From Hydractinia symbiolongicarpus (taxonomy: Eukaryota; Cnidaria; Hydrozoa; Anthoathecata; Hydractiniidae): a DNA stretch of 64,000 nucleotides. Positions within the stretch are counted from its first letter, which is position 1. Each line of letters begins with the position of its first letter. Under the pieces are notes generated by a model. That model had not been told where the DNA came from, made no database searches, and saw nothing but the letters and a program-made list of their open reading frames with translations. Of this stretch, positions 49,601 through 62,077 are shown piece by piece. The stretch spans positions 14,136,001 through 14,200,000 of the forward strand of contig NC_079883.1 in the NCBI RefSeq assembly GCF_029227915.1, written 5' to 3'. The position numbers and the translations under genes are program-made.

Positions 49601-52600
49601 TTGTTAACGTGGTTATAGATTAGTTGATTTAATTTATTGGCCTCATGTTCTTCTTTTAGTTTCCTCTCCACTATTTCATCAGTGGGTTCTTCTTTACTTG
49701 GCTTTTCACTGTTTCTATTTGTTTCATCCGACTCGTCTTGTTTATTTTCACAACTTCTGACGTCACCGTTATCCAACACATCAGGGAAAGAGTTATTCAC
49801 GCTATCGACATTTTCTGACGGCGACGCTACGTCAGAATTGAAGTTACCACCCAACTCGTCCGTCGTTGGAGCGCTGTTTTGTTCCATACTATTGAAATTT
49901 TCTTGATCGCTATTATATTCCAGCGATTGTGGACTCCACGTGCGGTCGTTGTGGTTGCTGTCGCCATATTTGACGTCGGGGGAAGAGGTCGTTGTATTTG
50001 ACGACTCGTTGCTTGCAAACATTTGAATGGAAGAACTTCGGAAGAGAAATTTATCCCCGGGTCCGTTAGCGTTGACATACACGACACCGGCGACATGATT
50101 AGCGTTTATAGTCGGAGTTTTAGGTTCTTCCACATCGTCATCCATACAACTTACGGTAACTGAAGACAATGATCCGATATCGTCAACTTCTTCTTCTGCT
50201 TGTTCTTCCTCATCTTTCACCTCCGGGTTATCATTACCAAAGTTGGGCGCAGGACTTTTCATCTCTGATGAAGTGTGCGAATAAGAGCTATAACTTGTTG
50301 ACAGCATTTCGCTCATCAATAGGAGTACTCGGCTCATAAAACGCGACCAAAACCCATACGGAATACACGTGAATAAATGGTACCGTGTTAGCAAATCACG
50401 AGAATCGACGTTTTCATCCACGTCCGGCTTTTTATCGGGGAGTTTAGAGGGAACCAAAATTCGATGGTGGTCTACTTCGCAAGCTATTTGAAAACGATAC
50501 AGCAGTCTCATATATTTCTCATAAAATTTTGGCGGGAATTCTTCCATGTCGCCGATAATAAGTTTGATACACTTCGTTTCTAGGATACCGTTCTTGAAGA
50601 AATTGTGAGCGGCTTTCACAGTGATAATTTTTGCCATGAGTTGACACAACCATGACGGACTGATAAAATAAAGGTCTTTTAAATCCTGGTTGGGGTCGTT
50701 GTAATGGAGAATAGTCCCTATGTGTAAATAAAAATGGAGATCTAATGCTGTCACGTCAAGGAAACAAGGGTTATCCCTTTAACCCCAGACTTTTTTCGAA
50801 ATTTTAGTTGCATTAGAAAGCAAACCTAGTTTTACATCGTTCGGCGTCGATTGAATCGGATAACAACCAAATTAGGACATATTATTTGTACTGTACTACC
50901 TGCGCATGCGCAATGTCTACCTACATTCAAATTTTAGAAAATTCTACTTTTAGTGACAAAAAATTTGGGAAAGGAACAAAAAAAAACATATTTCGTTATC
51001 AATGCCTTACCAATATTATGCAAAAACTTTGTCGCCACCTCAATGTCCTCCTCTTCCAATATATCTCGAGGACATTTCACATTTGTAGCTATCTTCAGAA
51101 ACTCTTCACGATTCAAGATCGGTATCTCCTTATTTCGCAGCTTGGTTTTTTGCTGCTCGTCAAGTAGTCTCTCCAAATACTTGTAACTAAGCGGTATTTG
51201 CTCGCCCATTACTTTTATGCCTTGCTTACCATGCGTCATTTGATCGGCCACGTCGTAAATGAGCATGCGCAGGTTCTCCATGACTGATATAAAAAAAATT
51301 AGTTCAGAAGACAGTAATGGAAAGGAAAGGTATTATCCTGAGTGGTATCTCAAAAAATTATTTAGCACGAAAATCCGCACAACCTCGCGTGCGCAAAAAA
51401 AACCATGTGCTTTTTAAAAATAATTGACTAACTGATACTATACAAGTTGAATAATTATTTTCAAAACGAAAATGCCAAAAAAAAATTTCCGAATTTTTTC
51501 CTAGAGTAATTTGGTTCAACAAAAATACAAATTTTAATGAGGAAAAGGAAACGTCAACAGTTCGGATAATCTGATAGCCAAAAATTATTATTATTGTTGT
51601 TATCATTGAAATTGTTTCCAAGAGGTTTTAATGAGTAGTAGCGGTCGCCCTGTGGTCGCCCTGTGGTAGCCCTACGGTCGTCCCCTGTGGTAGCACTTTA
51701 AAACGTCCAATAATGATGTATTAGAATGCTGATTGTTTTTTAATTATGTAAACCAAAAAACATGGTCAAAAAGTTACAAAATCTTCTCCAGGTGATGAAA
51801 ATTTTGTCCGAAGAATAATTTAGTTCAACTAAAATTTGTCTTGCAATTTTTTTGTTCGAAAGGCACCTCATTTCATGAAATTAACGCAGTAAATATTTGG
51901 AAAGTCCTGCAAATATGCACGAATATTAACGCGGATAACAAAGTATGATTGTGTCAATATATGGTATAACAGGTATCAATCATATCCACACTCTTATTGT
52001 CATCACTACAAACCTTTTATTCAATCCGCCATTAACAATGCAGCGAAGTTATTTCGCATAATGCGCTCTTTCACAACCGTGTAGAAAAACGATGTTTTGC
52101 ACCAGCCTTAACATGCAAAAAGTTTTAAGGACAAGCGTTTCCCAAAAGCAAATATGTGTCATGCTTAAAAGTGCGTACCACCAGCACCAATTCTCCCTCT
52201 TATACCCCAACCCAAATTTGCATCTTTTCACCCTAACTCGCCAGATTTTAACCCTAACTCGCCTCTTTTACCCCAACATCTGTTTAAAAGTTATACACCA
52301 AAATTGTTTTTTAATCAAAGTTACCAAAATTCCAGGTTTTATTTTTTACGGACAGAATTCTTGTAAACCTGCGAACGATGTTAAAAATAGCCGGGATAGT
52401 AAAAGCGAAATCATCACAGGTGGCCTGTTTAAGAAATAAGCCGACCAACATAAAAAAAACTACTGACTATTTTTGTAGTCTTTGAACTTCGTATCGCACG
52501 AAACAGCCAAGCTTGCTACAATGTTGATGTTGATTTTCGAATATCTAGATTCAGACGCCTTTAGCTCCTCGATTTTACCCGCAATCCATTGTTGGTAGGT

Positions 52601-55600
52601 CTGTAAGTTGTCTTCGCGCACCATATCCAGTTTGGTGCCCACGATAATCACAGTGCAGCCTGGCACTCGCATCACTAGGTTATCGAGCCAAGGTTTTAAT
52701 GCCCAGACTCCTCGTTCTCCATCAGTCAAGTCCCATATCAGTAAGTAGAGTGAGCGTGCAGATAGAAAACACTGGTGCGTGGCATAGTAATCCTCTTGAC
52801 CAGCGAAATCCCAAACACGAAAAATGAAAGCAGGAGGCGGGTTGAAAATCTTCTTCCGAATCTCAATCTTATGTATGTCTATGCCTAAACAAGCATATAA
52901 TGTATATTTTGGTTTGAAGAAAAAAATTTTATGTAAGCGTGCGTAATAAACTATCCTTCTAGGTCCATTTGAAATATCTCTACTTTTTTCTGTTCCTGAC
53001 ATTTTTTCTTTTGAATAAAATTTCTGATATTTTCCCGATTTTTCAAACTATTCTTGCTCGAAATTTCATATTATTAAAAACTCGGATTACTCCAAAGGTG
53101 AAAAGTTAAGCATATTGAAAAACACGTTATTAAAAAAATTTTTTTTCTACGTCAAATTTACTAAAATTTACGCTGGCCACCATATCACATCAAACATTGA
53201 GAAGTGATGTTGTGGTTTTTATTAAGAAGTGATGTTTGTGTACCGGTACACGACTCGCAATCGCGTAATTAACAGATCAAAGGTGCACTTTGTTATTATC
53301 GATTATTATCGATTATTATCGATAAAACTTTGCACGATATTATCGATAAAACTTTGTCACGTTTTGTGTTGATGTTCTTAACGAACATCAACACAAAACG
53401 TGACAATGTTACACACCTTGAGTTGACAAGTTGTTGTTAAAAGCATCATCGCCTTTCAAACGATGAACCAATGTTGTCTTGCCGTGATTCGCTCGACCAA
53501 TCAAAATTAATTTCATTGTGTAGTATGGCTCCGCTGAGCGTAGCTGTGCTTTCAAAAATTGCATGAGTGTCCTTGTGTTTTTTTGAAGATGTAATGGCGG
53601 ATCGGTGATCTATGGCGAAAGAACTATAAGTAAGGGGATGTTAATACAAAATGGTAGTTTTTTTATCGTAAACAAAACATTTAAGGTGAATCTTCTACGA
53701 GGACATAAAAAATGCACCAAACAAAATCGCCGATGTATCCTGATAGATAATATCAGAAAATATGCAATTGTTTATGGAGATCTCAACAAAAATATTTTCC
53801 ATAGGAATATTTTGCATTTACCTTCTAATACACGCCTATTTATTGGCACAACCACAAGAAAAATAGTTTTAAAATCCTTATTCCTACAGAAAATTGCACA
53901 AAAACATTTTTCCAGTGAAGATAAAACAGAGACATAAGTCAAGGACATTTTCTTCAAATGCCACTTTCCAATATAACAATTCAAACTATTTTAGCATTCA
54001 ACCTTTTTATTATTCCTAAAGCCTTTGCGAAATCTTATATCTTCTAAATTTTCGATCTATTTGTCGATGTAATGAAAGTGCTTTATTTTGAATATTTCAT
54101 AAATTTTATATATCTTTAGTTCCATTTGCATACTGCACAAAGTGAACAAAAAAACATATATTCATTAGTAACTGTGTTGGTAACGTAGCGCAAGACCAAA
54201 ATTACCTGCAGTCCTTTCAGACTTAAATCCATGAGTTTCGACAACTTCCCCAATTGCATTGGCAAATCGCGAATCTCTTTATTTCCACCAATATCTAACG
54301 AAGTCAAAGATTTGAGTTTGCACAGTCCATTTGGTATTTTCACAAGACGATTATCGGCTAGATTCAAATACTGTATTGTTGCACCATCCACACATTCGGG
54401 GAATGTATACAAAAAGTTGCCTTGGATGTCTAATATATTTAAAGATGAAGTCCATCGATCAACGACTGGCAAACTTTGTATCATGTTATGGGAGATATTT
54501 AAATTCCTGAGCATAGGCAACTGTAGCAAACATCCGGGTATTGCTTGAAGACTGTTATGCTGCAGGTCAAGCCGCAACAAATTTTTTAAGCACGCCATGT
54601 TGTTTGGTAGCACAGTTAAACTGTTCCAGCTGAAAAAGAGCTTTTTGTAAGTCTTCAGATCTTCAATCCATTCAGGTTTTAGTAACGGGATTGCAAGACC
54701 ATGCCAGTCTGCTTCTAATTTCGGTTCACAACAATATATATTGAAAAGCAGACATCTTGCTGCAGGAAAGCGCTCTTTGTTGCATGCTAGACTTACAGGA
54801 AATGCGTGATCAATTTTCTTGACTGCCTCCCTGGAAATAAAACTCATGCATGGATGCATTGTATCTAAAACGTTTGGGTTCAAAAAAAGTGTTCCGACAC
54901 CAATAATTAGTAGATATTGCATGTCTATTCAATAAATATCAATATTGACACTTAAGGTAAATTAATATTTCACACCATCAAATTCCCGCCTTTAAATCCT
55001 CTTTAAATACTTTAACCAATCAGGTATGAATAATAAAAAAAAAAATTACCGCTGTAAATGATGAAATCAACATTTTAGCATAGCAAATATATCTTACTAT
55101 AGCAACTAAATGTGGTTTAACAGAAGTATGACTACATGTACAACCACCCTGAAATTGTAACGTCCGGTTGGCGTAAACCAAAATTGTATGTTGTACAAAA
55201 CGTGAGATATACAAAAAGATGCATGGAATTTCAACTTGCTACTTTAGATATCGATATCTTTAGATATAGTAGATACCTCTTAACATACTTTGAGACATTA
55301 TGCATTATGTTTCCTATACGCTTATTTTGTTGTTACTCCCAGTGCCGTGCTGCTTGGAAATATTGGAAATATATTAACATTAACAAGTGAAACTTTGACA
55401 AGTTCAAATTTGCGTGAAATCTAGTATAGAAGTAGCCAATGCTTGTGGGACGAACTTCGAAATTTGCCATCTTGTTTTAATATAATTGGTGGAGAATTCC
55501 AGATGAATTGTTTGAATATAAAGAAAATAAAACAATAGTTACCTTAATTCCTCAAGGACTTCAGAATAAAGCACTTTTTGAGGCAAACAATCACTTTGTA

Positions 55601-58239
55601 TAGACCTATCATACGTTCCTTCCATTTGATGAACATAATCAGGTCTGCAGAGTACATCAAGAAGGTCTATATCACCGCATTGAGCTGCAACACAAAGCAA
55701 CAACATGGCGGAGACTTCTGGGTTTTTCCTATTTTGCATTGCTTTCTTTAGACATTCTGTAATATTGTCAGGCGAGCGAAGTATGATAAATCCTGCTGCA
55801 AAATGGTTATTGTGTTCAACAGCAATTTCTAAGCATTCGTTAAAACAAGTATCTGTAACATCGCGGCCACACTGAAGAGATTGTATCATTTTTCCTAGTT
55901 GACGATTGTTCTTTTGGACAGCATCTTTTACCTCTAAAACAGATAATCTGCATTATAGAGAAGATTCAAGTCAACCATAGGAATTTAAAAGGGAGTGTTA
56001 GATTCCATAAATAGGTGATGATATCCATTTTAACTTAAGAACCCTCGCATAAATACCAAATCCTGGAGTACAGTCTGTGGAGGGAAAACGGTCAATTTTT
56101 TTTATGTCTAATCTACAATAAAAACCTTTCTTTTTGGTCCCAACTAATTATAAAAAATCATACGGTTTGACTGTTTTTATTACCAGGGGTAAATACTTAT
56201 CGCGGAAATTGGACAAATTTCATTTTCCCTATTTACCCCAAATTTGACAGCTACATCCATTCCGAAATGGATTCGGGGACTCAGGTTTTGAAAACTTACC
56301 CAAATTGGTTCCAGGTGGTCCCTAGTTACACACGCGGTGAAAAAAGATTGACGTCACCACCTCGTTTCCAAGTTATTTGGCCTTAAAATTTTAGGTGCAT
56401 TGTAAATGGCTTCATAATTAGTATATATAAGATCGTGAAGTAATAGAATTGACGTCTCGCCGTAACGTCAGAAAATTTAACATATTAGACATGCACTTTT
56501 CGGCAATATCAAAGAAAAATGAAGACATCCACTTTGCCTGTTACAGACACACAGACACACTCTCCGTATTATTATAAGAGACTAGTCGATAAAGCCCGTG
56601 GAACAATCCACTGAGGCAGGATAAAAATGAAAAAGAAGAGTCATTTAAATTTTGATGACCTTAGCAACCCATCCACAAAAAAATTATTTGTAACCTTGAT
56701 TTCACGTTGCCTCTATTCTGTAGAGCTCAAATTCTGATCAAAATAATGTATAGAATCATTTGCTTTTGATGAACGGGTAAGGAGATATAAGGTGTTTTAA
56801 AATTTTGCTGACGTCAGTAAAGACCTGCGAAAAGACAAAAATTATTTTTTTTAGAAATTTGCATACCCGTTGCCTTTATCGCATAGATCTTGGAACGCTG
56901 ATCAAGAAAATGTATAACATCAGGTACTTTTGACAAACGGTTGCAGAAATATTGGGGTTTAAAGGTTTTTTGATGACGTCATGAACCCGTCCATTCCGAA
57001 ACGGATTGGGGAACCAGGTTTTGGAAAATTACCCAAATTGGTCCTACGTGCTCCCTAGTTACCTACGCGGTGAAAAATCATTTACGTCAACACCTCATTT
57101 CCAAGTTTTTTGGCCTCTAATTTTTAGGTGCTCTGTAATGGCTTCATTAATTTAATATAGGATATTGACGTTAAAGTAGTGTTATTGACGTCGCGCCGTA
57201 ACGTCAGAAAATTTAACATATTAGACATGCATTTTTCGGTAAGATCAAAGGAAAATGAACATATCCACTTTGCCAGTTACAGACACACGGAACTGGCGTA
57301 TTATTATATAGATATGTTTATGAGAGAGAAATAATTTTGTGTCAGTTATTCAGAAACTTGTGAACTATTTATTCAAATATACTAAGGGAGAAAAGAAAAC
57401 AAAAAGAATTTAATCTTTCACTAGCTAGCTTTTTATGTAAAAGAGAAAAACATGCTTTCACACATGTTTAGAAGATGCCCTGGCGACAGAATGATATTTG
57501 AAAAAGTCTTTCTGTTGCAATAATCTATTGCGTGTTTTCTATGATTCTGCGAGTACTGTATTTCCCTGTCACAAACTTTTAAACTGTTTTCGTGTTGTTA
57601 TCTTCTGTAGATGGGCGGAACAGCTATTGTAAAATTTCATTTTGTTAAGTGAATTAAACCAATAGTAACTGAAGTGAAATAAGCGCTGAAGATATAAAAA
57701 CATTAAACAACTGGATAAAGTTTATATGAAGGGCGAGCTTTGTATTTCGTGCTATTGATGTCAAAATAGCTGTAGAAATAATCACCCCTTCATTATTGAC
57801 AATATCTTTTAATGTGAAAAGAACATAAAACTTCCCCACCTGCTGTCTTCAAAACTCTAGCAGCTTTTTTTTTCCAATTCAGAACGGCAGTTCTATGAGG
57901 CGTTTTACCAAATTCATCTAACAATGTCACACTGGCATTGTATTTCAACAAAACCTCAATACATTTAATATCTCCAATTGATGCTGCAATATGCAATGGT
58001 GTGTAGTTTCCATTCGACTTCCCATTTACATCAGCTCCTTTATTTATCAGCAGTTCAACAAGTTGGCTGTTTCTACTACTTGTGGCTTCATGTAAAGGTG
58101 TGTATCCAAATACACCCGCCCCTACATTGACCAGTGACGATGTGTTTTGGTCTTTAACCATTTCTTTGACTTTCTTTATCTTTCCTTGTTGGCATGCTTC
58201 ATGAATTTCATAGGCATTTGGAGGTGGAGGTGATGCCAT
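46665..58239 (-). CDS. LRRK1: LRRK1-like ROCO kinase (ANK-LRR-Roc-COR-kinase-WD40), 8 exons
   Basis: Multidomain GTPase-kinase. Exons: 58239-57840, 55933-55543, 54830-54206, 53609-53417, 52884-52468, 51283-51011, 50717-47997, 47740-46665. Phases agree at every junction, giving about 2031 residues (human LRRK1 2015). Order: ankyrin repeats (YTPLHEATSSRNSQLVELL, YTPLHIAASIGDIKCIEVLL), about five LRRs (LLRLDLQHNSLQAIP), a Roc GTPase with P-loop GRANHGKTT (about 510-518), switch DFAGQEDYY and specificity motif GTKLD, COR (FLHNIGTILHYND, DLYFISPSWLC), an acidic low-complexity insert, a cysteine motif CIACPVC shared with LRRK1, a kinase with LGVGAYGKV, AAVKLY, HRDIKSDN and DFG (about 1370-1650), and a C-terminal beta-propeller-like region. 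All catalytic residues are present. DFG replaces the DYG of vertebrate LRRKs. The Roc exon donor (GTCAGT at 52467) is weaker than the others. 5' exons beyond 58239 are probably non-coding. Confidence 0.92.
53291..53353. repeat. TTATTATCGA tandem repeat with TATCGATA palindromes
   Basis: Three tandem copies of a 10-bp TTATTATCGA unit, then an 18-bp direct duplication, ATTATCGATAAAACTTTG, separated by about 6 nt. Two TATCGATA palindromes result. It lies in the Roc intron of the LRRK gene. Confidence 0.8.
53354..53406. repeat. perfect 24-bp inverted repeat, 5-nt loop
   Basis: TTGTCACGTTTTGTGTTGATGTTC at 53354-53377 and its exact complement at 53383-53406 around TTAAC. It ends 10 bases from the Roc exon boundary at 53417, so in the pre-mRNA it would form a stem right beside the donor site. 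Confidence 0.92.
56262..56581 (-). mobile_element. Helitron copy, 5' half only
   Basis: Read on the minus strand it begins TCTCTTATAATAATACGG directly after the CTAG end of the neighbouring copy. It is colinear with the other copies up to the CCGAATCCATTTCGGAATGG segment near 56265, after which similarity stops and no terminal hairpin is found. Truncated or a different variant. Confidence 0.7.
56582..57312 (-). mobile_element. non-autonomous Helitron, full length (731 bp)
   Basis: On the minus strand it begins TCTATATAATAATACGCC after an A and ends with the hairpin GTGGATTGTTCCAC, then GGGCTTTATCGACTAG followed by T, the canonical Helitron arrangement. It is colinear with 25529-26246. It lies in intron 1 of the LRRK gene in the same orientation as that gene. 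It has no coding capacity. Confidence 0.88.
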
Positions 58240-59800
58240 TATTTCGGTCTCACAATTACTAGAAATAATCAAAAATAAATAATATTTATATAATTATTTA
58301 TATACATAATATACATAATTATACCAGAATTTTTGATTTACTTAAAAACATTTTATTTTCACAAACATACATATTTTTAACAGTATATCCTTTCATTATT
58401 ATTTTATTTACCTAATATGGCAACCCAAATGCTACAAATTTTTTATGTTTTTGACTATACACAGTGTCCTACAGATAATTAGATGATATATAGTGATAAA
58501 AGTGTCAGCATGCTGATGTCAACAGTGGAGAACCCTCAATAAAATAAGAAACATAAAGAATGGCAGCATGCTGTAAAGAAACACGGGACAGAGCAGTGAG
58601 AATAAAATCATCAAAGCCTTATTATTTATCAGTCACATGGAAAACGGGGATGCATCCCATCATCAACGTGATATACCTTCACATATGAAATATATTCATG
58701 ATAAATAAAGTTTTTTAAAAAAAATCTAACTTCGAAATTTTTAAATATTTTTTTAAACCAACTATTTATATGAATAGTATTTTTAATTCTAACCATATAG
58801 ACAGTTTCCATTTTCCTTATATACAAAGATTGCCTGTCTCTTGGTTTGCTCACCATTTTGCTTTTTCTTGAGGGGAATTTGGGTTATGTTTAATAAGGAG
58901 AATTGTGGACATTCTCCAGAAAAAAGTGGTTAAGTCATTTTTAGATTTGACCTCATATAATCGCAATTTTCTTTAAGACAACTAGGCAAAATGCTGTTGA
59001 GCTGGGCAAGTATTTGTGCAGTGAAGACTAAAAAGCGAATTAGCTGAAACATCTTACTCTTAGACTTTAATGTGAGACCTAATTGAATTATTTCACTTTC
59101 TATAAAATGACTACAATAGCACTTATTGACAGTGCCTCACCTTAAGGGAATAAGTTTTAACTGGAATTAATTTTCACAAATTTTTGTCAATTTTGCGAAA
59201 AACATAAGAAAAATCAATTAAATTTAAGAAAGTAAAAATAAGCATGAGGCTGAAACAATAAGCATCCAGTCCCTGTATAAATGGATATGTGTCAAAAAGT
59301 TCCTTAAAGAAAAAGCTGATGATGACGTCTTCTGGAAACATAAAAACATGGCACAAAAACATAAAAAACATGCTCTAACACATTGCATCTTTAGAGTATT
59401 TCAAATTGTATCAATTTTTGAATCCAGTATTATAAAATAGTATGTAATTTTACAAGACAAGTTATGCAACTACTACTTCCATTAAAAATTAATGAATGAA
59501 AAATCACCTGCTCTCATTTATAGCATGATTTTCTGTGATTATTAATAGAATAACTTATAACTTTTATTTCCAAATCACAAACAAAAACTCCAAGCTGCTT
59601 TAGACCCAGGTTACTGGAACATTTCTTAAAGCATGTGACAGTAATTTTATTTTTCGGTTAGAAGTATGGCATTTACATATCTTATTTGCTAGAAGTGAGT
59701 GCCACATATATTTTCACTTGAGAAAGCTTTATAAATAAATAATGAAACCATTTGGTAGATTTTAAGGCTGGATGGTCAATTTGAGTCTAGAAGTTTTTTA

Positions 59801-59905
59801 ACACAACCTGTGCAGTTGGTTACACAACCTGTGCAGTTGGTTAAAATGTGGAACATTAAGTTATGCACTATGAGGTATTCTATTTGGGACAGGTTCGAAT
59901 CACAT
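59801..59905 (+). repeat. tRNA-derived SINE-like patch with 21-bp tandem duplication
   Basis: ACACAACCTGTGCAGTTGGT plus T is present twice in perfect tandem (59801-59821 and 59822-59842). The GTGCAGTTGGTTAAAATG portion resembles a tRNA D-arm (A box). A B-box-like GGTTCGAATC follows at 59892-59901, about the right distance away. The region between the arms does not fold as a tRNA. Confidence 0.45.
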
Positions 59906-59940
59906 GGGGTAGAACGAAAACCTGTTTTTACTTTTTACAT

Positions 59941-59995
59941 TGTAGACACTTCAAATATGAGAAAAATAGTTTTTCTCATATTTGAAGTGTCTACA
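59941..59995. repeat. perfect 26-bp inverted repeat, 3-nt loop
   Basis: The arm beginning TGTAGACACTTCAAATATGA at 59941-59966 is followed, after TAG, by its exact complement at 59970-59995. Confidence 0.92.
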
Positions 59996-62010
59996 TGCAT
60001 GATTTACCTTGCTCCTATTAATGAAGTGACATCTTGCTAGTTTGCTGATAAGTATGTATACAGTTGTAATGTATGCAACTTTCTTGGCTGGTAGTTTTAT
60101 ACATGCAATGATGTAAAGGTGCACTGCAAATAAATCCCAAAGAGCCTTAAATATGGATTCCAATACCATAAAGAATTGTTAAGCAACAACCAGAACAGTC
60201 AACAAGAAAAATGAGAAATTGGAAAACAAAAGAATTGATAGATATATCATCACCTTATCATCACCTAAATAATAAGTCCAAAGCTAAAAACACCTTCTGA
60301 AAACTTGGATATAAAGTTATATTTTCCAAAATTCTACTAATTTAAAAAGGATGTTAATTTCAAAAAACAAAGGCAGCTTAACAAATTATGACCAATCCAC
60401 TATAAATGTATGAAAAGAAATACCATTTTTACTCTAAAATTCCCATTTTTTTGATATTTCTACCTCTCCAATAATCTTGCCTGTTTGTCATAAACGAGAA
60501 AAAAAAACTGCCGTTCAAATAATCTTCCATGTGGACAGCTATATGTATATTTCTATCAGGTTTTATATCCACCACGTAGCAGTGGGAGTGGATGGTGAGT
60601 CAATAAAAGGAATATCAGATTGTCAAAAACTGCAAAGACTTTGAACGGAGTAAAATAAGGATATTAAAAGTGAAGGATAAAAAAATCACTATATATATTG
60701 TTAACATGATCTCAACCAAAACAGTGACCAATGAGTGACAACAAACTTTTGGAAATTATTGCTTCACTTCTTTTAAAACAGTAATACCACTGATGCTTAT
60801 GTTGTTAATGTTTCTTCAGCCACTTTAATCTTTTACAACTAAGTATTACTCTTATGTCACAGACTTGACAATCAATCAAATTATAATCCATTTAATCAAA
60901 AAATATGACTTGATCAAAAAATATGATTTAATCAAAAAATATGACTTAATTCCTGAATGTTCTGTATTCTTATTAAATCAAGGCAAAACGCCTTGAAGAA
61001 TTGCCTTTTTTACAAGACAAGTTTCGTATCAATGGTCAGGGACTGAACAACAGTAATGACGTAACTGCATTCAGAGACAAAAATTGAAAGCTCATGTAAA
61101 GGCAAATGGTATAAACTCAAATAAGCTTCTGTTGCATATTTATAATTTCTTAAGCATCATGCCAAGTTTTAAATTTATACAATATCATTTAAAATGTATT
61201 TTTGTGTATGCAAACACAAGTTTCGAGAAGATGACTGAGTAATTTTATTGGAATTTTACCTTAATATTTTGTATCATGATTATGACATTCGTATGTCAAA
61301 ACTAGTCAATAAAATTCAATATGAAACTTGAAAGTGCTTTTACTTGTTTCAGTTGCTAATGAACTTTAATATCTTTTTAACTTAATAAAAGGACAAAGAA
61401 GTTAATTAACAAGTACCCTGGACGTCTAGAATTTGTGTTTATTCAGACCCAACCTGAATTTAACGAAGTCATGAAAAGCACCAGTGTGTCAAACCAGTCC
61501 TTTTTTAATTTCAAAGAGGTCTAGATTTTAACCAAAACTTTCAGAGTGAAAGCAAACATTTCTTAACTTTCACTGTGAAACTGCAAATTTTGAAGTTAAC
61601 TTTAAAGTTTACTTTGATTTTCATTGGGAAAGAAAAACTGTCCAGCAATTTGTGGCAATCTGATACTTCTAGCATACGCAAATAAAGTATGCAAACACTG
61701 TATTTTTTTTTTTTTAAAAGTTGCTACTTCAAACAGAATGACCTAACATTCTTGACTTAAAGCGAAAAAAGAGAAACTGAAGGCATAAGACATATATATA
61801 TATAATCTTTTTTTTGTATATTCCTTTTTCTCATATTTTTGTTTATTTGTTCGTATATTTCACAGTTTTGCAAAATTATCTTTTTCCATGAAATTAATGA
61901 GTCATGAAATTAACGCTGTTTTTTAAAATTTGTGTTAATTTTGTTTGTTTGATTGTTGATCTTCTATCAACAATGGTAGCAGTCTTTATATATATATTCC
62001 AGATTAACAA

Positions 62011-62030
62011 TGGTAGCAGAGGATGGTTTC
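62011..62030 (+). other. LTR retrotransposon primer binding site (initiator tRNA-Met)
   Basis: TGGTAGCAGAGGATGGTTTC is the complement of the 3' end, CCA included, of eukaryotic initiator tRNA-Met. The preceding AACA would be the end of the 5' LTR. A shorter copy of the same junction (AACAATGGTAGCAG) lies 37 bp upstream at 61969-61982. Confidence 0.75.
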
Positions 62031-62077
62031 ACTCTTATGATTAAGTAAATGCTGAAAAAAATTATTGAAGACACAAA

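Larger units (their letters stand above)
58240..61949. other. gene-poor region upstream of the LRRK gene
   Basis: Holds the probable LRRK promoter or 5' UTR (an acceptor TTTCTAG ends at about 58260). It also contains a SINE-like patch at 59801-59905, a perfect hairpin at 59941-59995, and short repeats of a TGATTTAATCAAAAAATAT type near 60890-60945. No coding exon is supported. Confidence 0.5.

Noticed and set aside
50718-50754. GTG-initiated extension of the large LRRK exon (TALDLHFYLHI...)
   Set aside because: A CACATAG acceptor at 50718-50720 gives a phase-correct join FLHNI-G-TILHYND matching the COR domain, so the upstream codons are intron.
53291-53340. TATCGATA motifs as a promoter element (DRE-like)
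   Set aside because: They lie in an intron within a simple tandem repeat, so the motif is explained by the repeat unit.
54831-54922. ATG-initiated start of the LRR exon (MQYLLIIGVG...)
   Set aside because: The strong acceptor GTTTTATTTCCAG at 54831 matches the phase of the ankyrin exon ending at 55543; the upstream ATG frame is intronic.
61600-61800. Exact start of the copia 5' LTR
   Set aside because: No second LTR copy is in the window to define the boundary, so no coordinates are claimed.
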